Positions 59,411 through 64,000 of a stretch of DNA of 64,000 bases are shown here, piece by piece. How positions within the stretch are numbered: position 1 is the stretch's first letter; each line of letters opens with the position of its first letter. Origin of the DNA: Actinomycetes bacterium (lineage in GTDB: Bacteria > Actinomycetota > Actinomycetes > Nanopelagicales > Nanopelagicaceae); contig JANYCW010000046.1 of assembly GCA_025360085.1 (NCBI GenBank), positions 52,036 through 116,035 on the forward strand, given 5' to 3'. The position numbers were made by a program, and so were the translations under genes. Below the pieces are notes generated by a model. It made no database searches, had not been told where the DNA came from, and saw only the letters and a list, made by a program, of their open reading frames with translations.

Positions 59411-59911
59411 CTAACCATCGACTGTATTAATCTCTCCAGCAATATCGGAAAATGCCCATAGATCAATCTCATCCAAATCTAGAATCCGAATTCCATGAAC
59501 TTTTAACGTGTCGGAAATCTGAGCACGGTGTTCGGTTGCGTGATGAATTGACTGTGAAATTATGGTCGAACGGGAGCGTTCAATTGTTTTACCTTCGTGA
59601 TGCAGAGTAATAATCCCATCTGATGTATGTGACTGCTCGCGCAAAATCTCATCAGCGGCGGCGCAGTACTCTTTCAGTTTTTCAAGCGGAATGGCCATCT
59701 CCTGCTCCAGACCAGTTGAAACTGAATGCCCCGAGGTTCTTTTGGCATATCCCCCAGATGCTAAAACAATATGATTGGCTAACTCTTGTATCGACCAATC
59801 ATCTTCGGTGAGTTGGAGTTTCCAATCTTGCTCTGTTAGCTCGCCCAGTTTTCCAAGAACATATTGATTGGCCCACGCCATATGTAGAAGTAGTTTTTCC
59901 TGATTGAGCAT
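59411..59911 (-). CDS. DinB/YfiT-like metal-dependent protein
   Basis: About 166 aa four-helix bundle. From ATG 59911 (MLNQEKLLLHMAWANQYVLGKL) with GGAG 6 nt upstream. Candidate metal ligands: His in ELANHIVLASGG and two His in SIHHATEHRAQI, the DinB pattern. Such proteins are thiol-dependent transferases or of unknown role. The track ORF begins inside the tandem repeat and is too long. Confidence 0.82.
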   Translation of the reverse strand: MLNQEKLLLHMAWANQYVLGKLGELTEQDWKLQLTEDDWSIQELANHIVLASGGYAKRTSGHSVSTGLEQEMAIPLEKLKEYCAAADEILREQSHTSDGIITLHHEGKTIERSRSTIISQSIHHATEHRAQISDTLKVHGIRILDLDEIDLWAFSDIAGEINTVDG

Positions 59912-59924
59912 CAATAACTCCTGA

Positions 59925-59954
59925 CTTGAATATGCCTTGAATATGCCTTGAATA
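59925..59954. repeat. Short tandem repeats, 11-bp unit
   Basis: CTTGAATATGC occurs twice in perfect tandem (59925-59935, 59936-59946) followed by a third partial copy CTTGAATA. On the minus strand these read GCATATTCAAG just upstream of the DinB-like Shine-Dalgarno, so the repeats fall in the leader or promoter. Confidence 0.9.
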
Positions 59955-59988
59955 GGCATATATTAACGCTTATCGAGATGAAACCTTC

Positions 59989-61362
59989 TTAAATCGGTGC
60001 GAATTCAGATGTGAAGTGCCGAAGGGATGGGGGCTCTTTAATTATTGAGTAGCCAGTGAGTGATGGAGCGCGTTTTAAAACTTCGGCGCAGACTTCAATA
60101 ACGTAATCGATATGACTTTGTGTGTAGGTTCGACGCGGAATCGCAAGGCGGACTAACTCCATCGCCGCAGGTACTTCACTTCCGTCGGGCTTTCGACCAA
60201 ACATGACGGATCCAATTTCGCAGCCTCTGATTCCCCCGGCTTTGTAGAGTTCAATGGCCAGCCCTTGACCGGGATATTGCAGAGCAGGGATATGTGGCAG
60301 CAAGGCTTTAGCATCGATATAAACGGCATGCCCACCGATAGGAAGTACCACGGGTATTCCCATTTCGTGTAGGGCATTTCCTAGATATGCCGTTGATTGA
60401 ATTCGATACCTTAAATAGTCATGAGAGACAACTTCGGTCAAACCCACTGCAAGGGCCTCTAAGTCACGCCCAGCAAGGCCGCCATAGGTAGGAAAGCCCT
60501 CGGTTAAAATTAGGAGGTTCCGGCAGATTGCGGCTAAACCATCGTCATTGAGGGCAAGCCAACCACCAATATTTCCAAGGGGGTCTTTTTTTGCACTCAT
60601 TGTCATGCCATCGGCCAAACGTGCGATCTCCCGAACGATATCGATAACTTCGCGCCTCGATTGGCCTGCTTCGCGTTCTCGAATAAACCAGGCATTTTCA
60701 GCAAAGCGACAAGCATCTAAGAAGAATGGTATTGAGTATTTTTTACAGATAGCGCTCACCGCGTGAAGGTTTTCAAGAGAGACGGGCTGACCTCCCCCAG
60801 AGTTATTGGTAATTGTCATCATTACTACGGGGATATTTTCAACCCCAGTATTTTTAATCAATTGTTCTAACGCAACCAGATCCATATTTCCTTTGAATGG
60901 ATGCAGATTCGCCGGATCTTTTCCCTCTGCTATAACCAAATCGACGGCTTCGGCCTGAGAGTATTCAATATTGGCGCGCGTTGTATCAAAGTGAGTATTG
61001 CTAGGAATAACTTTTCCCGCTCCCCCGATTGCGGTAAAGAGGATTTTTTCGGCTGCGCGACCTTGATGTGTCGGAATGATGTGAGTAAATGGGAAAAGAT
61101 TCTGCACCGCCGCCTTAAAGTTTAACCACGAAGGTGATCCGGCATAGGACTCATCTCCCCGTTGAATCGCGGCCCATTGATTGCGACTCATTGCTCCCGT
61201 ACCAGAATCGGTCAGTAGATCAATGAGTACATTATCGGAGTGAAGTGAGAATAAGTTGTAGCCAACCTCTTCAATAAATTCTGAGCGCTCAGATTCAGTT
61301 GTCATAGCGATCGATGCCACAGAATGAATTCTGAAAGGCTCGATTATTGTTTTAAACTCCAT
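59989..61362 (-). CDS. tnaA: Tryptophanase (tryptophan indole-lyase)
   Basis: 457 aa PLP β-eliminating lyase: tryptophan to indole, pyruvate and ammonia. PLP-Lys in MTMSAKKDPLGNIGG, IPTHQGRAAEKI, EGFPTYGGLAGRDLEALAVGL and GGHAVYIDAK. Tyrosine phenol-lyase is the close alternative; three positions favour tryptophanase: FDTT (Asp, where TPL has Thr124), CEIGS (Ile, where TPL has the substrate-binding Arg381) and SLRHFT (His, where TPL has Phe448). Start MEFKTIIEPFRIHS matches family N termini. No tnaC/tnaB is seen; the repeat-protein gene ends 28 bp upstream. Confidence 0.92.
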   Translation of the reverse strand: MEFKTIIEPFRIHSVASIAMTTESERSEFIEEVGYNLFSLHSDNVLIDLLTDSGTGAMSRNQWAAIQRGDESYAGSPSWLNFKAAVQNLFPFTHIIPTHQGRAAEKILFTAIGGAGKVIPSNTHFDTTRANIEYSQAEAVDLVIAEGKDPANLHPFKGNMDLVALEQLIKNTGVENIPVVMMTITNNSGGGQPVSLENLHAVSAICKKYSIPFFLDACRFAENAWFIREREAGQSRREVIDIVREIARLADGMTMSAKKDPLGNIGGWLALNDDGLAAICRNLLILTEGFPTYGGLAGRDLEALAVGLTEVVSHDYLRYRIQSTAYLGNALHEMGIPVVLPIGGHAVYIDAKALLPHIPALQYPGQGLAIELYKAGGIRGCEIGSVMFGRKPDGSEVPAAMELVRLAIPRRTYTQSHIDYVIEVCAEVLKRAPSLTGYSIIKEPPSLRHFTSEFAPI

Positions 61363-61390
61363 ACAGGCAGTCTACTTACCTTTGGTTGAT

Positions 61391-64000
61391 CTACTTCTTG
61401 GCTACCCAGACAGCTTCCACGAGTACATCGGTTGAACCCACTTTGAATCTCGAGCCCGATAGGTAGTTAGCAGTTCCAATTTTCCACGAACTGAAAGTGA
61501 ATCCAGCCTTAGTCAATCCAAGACTTGGTGCAAGTGCGAATGTAAATCCTTCTGCCAAGGAGAACTGCGCTGGAAGAGTCCCGCTACCTCCGTTTAAGGA
61601 GTACGTGACAGTCCGAGCAACGGCAGCTATCCACGTAGCTGTCAAAGTAATATCACTGGAGCCAACGGTGTATTTATCACCAGGTAGATAGAGTTTGGTT
61701 CCATCAGTCCAACCTCCAAAGCTCGAACCGGTCTTAGTTATTCCTGTACTAGCGGCGACAGTAAATGTTGCTCCTACTGCAACTGGTGACTGACCTGGTT
61801 TAGTTCCTGTTGCACCACTGAGGAGGTAGGTAACGGTGCGGGTTACTGTTGATGCCCATTGAGCAGTAAAGACAATATTAGAAGTACCCACCGTATAGGT
61901 AGAGCCAGGCTGAAGTACGTCGGCTCCATCTGACCAGCCAGCAAAGGCAAATCCACTTCTGCTAATCGTTTCAGCCACAGCTACCGTAAAAGTTGCACCA
62001 GTTTGTAACGCGGCTTGAATTGGTACATTTCCAACACCACCGACACCAAGTGCATAGGTGATAGTACGTGTTATAGCAGGCGTCCACACTGCAGACAAGA
62101 CTATGTTTGAGTTTGCCACCGTATAAGTAGTACCTGGTTGGAACGTATTGGCTCCATCAGTCCAGGTACTAAACGTAAATCCATTTCTTGTTATACCGGC
62201 ATCATCGGCAACCGTGAACTTCGCTCCTGCTGGCAACGGCGATTCTGTAGGAGTTGTTCCAACACCGCTATTTAATGCATATCGAATCGTGCGAGTTGGA
62301 GCCTGGCTCCAGATGACGGTGAATGTGACGTTTGAATTTCCGACGGCATACGACGCTTCAGGAGCAAAGTTAGTCGTGCCATCGCTCCAACTACTAAATG
62401 TAAATCCATTACGAGTAATTCCCGCATTATCTGCAAGCGTAATCTCGGTGCCCGATGCAACTGAACTCTGCTTAGGTACAGTTCCGCTTCCTCCGCCGAG
62501 GTTAAAGGTAATTGTGCGTAGAACAACTTGGGTCCAGACGGCAGTAAGAGTTACATTGCTCGTATCAACGCTATAGGTGGCACCAGGTAAATATGTGCGA
62601 GTTCCGTCGCTCCATGACGTAAAGGCAAATCCAGCACGAGTAATTCCGGCGTCATCTGCAACGGTAAAGCTCTCTCCCACGACCACGTTTGCTTGAGTTG
62701 GCAATGTTCCAACTCCATTAGCTAAGTTGTAAGTAACAGTTCGGCTTACCACTTGAACCCAAACAGCGGTTAAAACAATATTTGTAGTCGATGCCGTGTA
62801 GCTCGCATTCGCAGCGTAATTGACCGATCCATTTGTCCAGTTACTGAAAGTGAAGCCCTCTTTAGTAATGCCTGTGCTCAGTGCAGTTCTAAACGTCAAT
62901 CCCTGAATGACTGGAGTCTGTGTTGGAAGAGGACCAACTCCGCCAGCCAAATCATAGGTAACTGTCCTCGTTGGATTAACCGTCCAGAGGGCAGTTAACA
63001 CGACGTTATTTGCACCCATGGTGTAAGCAGATCCCACATCAAATGTTGCAGTTCCATCACTCCACTTGCTAAAGGAGAATCCTGCTCGGGTAAAGCCATC
63101 ATTGCCGGCCACAATAAAGCTGGCACCCTCAGGAACATCTTCTTGAATTGGTGTTGGACCCGTTCCGCCAACGACTGGATTTGTAATACCTACAGTTGTA
63201 CTTCCAATGATGTAAGTAACTGTGTGAGTTATGTTGCGTGACCAAATTGCCGTCAAAGTTACAGCCTCGCGGCCAATTACATAGGTAGACCCTGGGAGAT
63301 AACTACTTATTCCATCTGACCAGGTGATAAACGTGAATCCAGGTCGCAGATTTGGTTTGGATGCAACTGTAAAACTCAAACCTTCAACAACATCTGCCTG
63401 CGTTGGAATATTTCCGGTACCTCCGGCAAGAACATAATCAACGCTTCGACTTCCTGCCTGTGTCCACTGCGCCGTCAAAGTGATGTTGTCCTTACCAACC
63501 AGATAAGTTGATCCTGGGGCATAACTTATCTTTCCATCGCTCCAATCGCTAAAAGTAAAGCCAACTTTGGCCAAGCCCGTTCCATCAGCGACAACGAAAC
63601 GTAGACCCTCCGAGATTGATGGTTGAACAGGAAGTGTTCCTGTGCCGGCTGCAAGGGTGTAAGTAATCGTGCGACGAGTACCTGGATTCCAAATCGCAAA
63701 GAGAGTTGCGTTAGAGGTAAAGGCGTAGTTAGCCTCATTAGGGTATGAGATGGGGGCATCTAAAGCCGTTGAAGTCGCCCAACCACCGAATGTATATCCG
63801 GTTCGCGTAAATGTATTTGGAATGAGCTTGGTTGTTGTATTCGTTGACTGTGTGTAATCAGCGCCGACGCCCTCATTGGCATTAAATGTCACAGTTGAAT
63901 TAAGTGCGACGTTCCATTGCGCTGTCAGAGTTACATTGCCACCACTCACTGTGAATGAGCTACCAGTTGCAAACGAGATAGCTTCGATTCCAGATCCCGA
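61391..64000 (-). CDS. Large repeat surface protein (InlB B-repeat / Flg_new type), 5' end outside window
   Basis: At least 870 residues; the frame is open through base 64000, so the GTG start in the track (63949) is internal. Eleven complete tandem repeats of about 65-80 aa are visible, each R-T-[VI]-T-Y-x-L-x-G-G-x-G ... P-x-Q ... F-T-V-A ... G-F-T-F-S-x-W-S-D-G ... Y-x-P-G-x-x-Y-x-V-x-x-x-N-[VI]-x-L-T-A-x-W. This is the Listeria/Bacteroides β-grasp repeat. Repeat 4 carries an insertion (STTVGITNPVVGGTG) and repeat 1 is divergent. It ends VEAVWVAKK with no sortase or membrane anchor. Likely secreted or surface exposed, perhaps adhesive. Confidence 0.88.
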   Translation of the reverse strand, partial: SGSGIEAISFATGSSFTVSGGNVTLTAQWNVALNSTVTFNANEGVGADYTQSTNTTTKLIPNTFTRTGYTFGGWATSTALDAPISYPNEANYAFTSNATLFAIWNPGTRRTITYTLAAGTGTLPVQPSISEGLRFVVADGTGLAKVGFTFSDWSDGKISYAPGSTYLVGKDNITLTAQWTQAGSRSVDYVLAGGTGNIPTQADVVEGLSFTVASKPNLRPGFTFITWSDGISSYLPGSTYVIGREAVTLTAIWSRNITHTVTYIIGSTTVGITNPVVGGTGPTPIQEDVPEGASFIVAGNDGFTRAGFSFSKWSDGTATFDVGSAYTMGANNVVLTALWTVNPTRTVTYDLAGGVGPLPTQTPVIQGLTFRTALSTGITKEGFTFSNWTNGSVNYAANASYTASTTNIVLTAVWVQVVSRTVTYNLANGVGTLPTQANVVVGESFTVADDAGITRAGFAFTSWSDGTRTYLPGATYSVDTSNVTLTAVWTQVVLRTITFNLGGGSGTVPKQSSVASGTEITLADNAGITRNGFTFSSWSDGTTNFAPEASYAVGNSNVTFTVIWSQAPTRTIRYALNSGVGTTPTESPLPAGAKFTVADDAGITRNGFTFSTWTDGANTFQPGTTYTVANSNIVLSAVWTPAITRTITYALGVGGVGNVPIQAALQTGATFTVAVAETISRSGFAFAGWSDGADVLQPGSTYTVGTSNIVFTAQWASTVTRTVTYLLSGATGTKPGQSPVAVGATFTVAASTGITKTGSSFGGWTDGTKLYLPGDKYTVGSSDITLTATWIAAVARTVTYSLNGGSGTLPAQFSLAEGFTFALAPSLGLTKAGFTFSSWKIGTANYLSGSRFKVGSTDVLVEAVWVAKK

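Noticed and set aside
59989-61362. Tyrosine phenol-lyase
   Set aside because: The Thr, Arg and Phe residues specific to TPL are replaced by the tryptophanase Asp, Ile and His.
62148-62576. Plus-strand 142-aa ORF
   Set aside because: It is antisense to the repeat protein and only reflects its periodic codon pattern; no ribosome site or known motif.
61391-64000. Possible CRISPR array or DNA-level satellite because of the regular spacing
   Set aside because: The repeats are similar at protein level within one long open frame, with divergent DNA and period of roughly 200-240 bp; there are no short identical repeats with unique spacers.

Overview
The window is a gene-dense chromosome segment of an actinobacterium with a small, streamlined, moderately low-GC genome. 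Synteny is classically actinobacterial: pyrR–pyrB–pyrC–carA–carB–pyrKDF–mihF–gmk–rpoZ–coaBC–metK–priA–def–fmt–rsmB–rpe, a bldD-type regulator next to pyrR, nusB–efp–aroQBKC, ruvCAB–secDF–rel, and pgsA–patA–pimA for phosphatidylinositol mannosides. Base composition is well below that of Streptomyces or Mycobacterium, most intergenic gaps are 0-30 bp, and start/stop overlaps are common. This suggests a free-living planktonic lineage such as the freshwater acI group (Nanopelagicales, e.g. Planktophila). That placement is inference; there is no rRNA gene in the window.

Layout. 1-3272: the 3' end of a purine permease, ung, an ABC ATPase and serB. 3277-23919 (minus): one co-directional train from pyrR down to hisG. 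It starts with a PyrR-binding hairpin next to the pyrR Shine-Dalgarno, contains a natural mIHF-guanylate kinase fusion, and is interrupted once by an FMN riboswitch ahead of a PnuC-like riboflavin transporter (ribM) followed by hisE-hisG. The riboflavin biosynthesis genes that usually lie at this place are absent. 24045-24548 (plus): a BldD homologue that keeps the c-di-GMP-binding signature. 24526-38221 (minus): a metallo-hydrolase, hisS, aspS, DUF948, alaS, ruvX, mltG, aroE, a prepilin peptidase, aroC-K-B-Q, efp and nusB. 38432-39730 (plus): a DUF349 protein. 39731-53226 (minus): pgsA, patA, pimA, a LemA-like membrane protein, a DUF3048 lipoprotein, pdxS, pdxT, yebC, ruvCAB, secD, secF and rel. 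53251-53835 (plus): a degenerate EF-G-like protein lying antisense between pgsA and the HIT gene. 53836-58097 (minus): pabB, pabC, thrS and an Ap4A phosphorylase-like HIT protein. 58168-58829 (plus): tRNA-Gly, tRNA-Cys, a cupin and tRNA-Val. 58833-64000 (minus) is accessory: a GNAT acetyltransferase, a DinB-like protein behind short tandem repeats, tryptophanase, and a large surface-type protein built of tandem InlB/Flg_new-like repeats that runs off the window.

Functionally most of the window is housekeeping: pyrimidine, shikimate, folate (pABA), PLP and histidine synthesis, translation, recombination, Sec export, the stringent response and PI-mannoside envelope lipids. No mobile element, CRISPR array or rRNA is seen. 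The points most worth checking are the mIHF-Gmk fusion, replacement of riboflavin synthesis by a riboswitch-controlled importer, the c-di-GMP signature in BldD, the inverted pseudo-GTPase gene with a 24-bp divergent start region, and the repeat protein next to tryptophanase.
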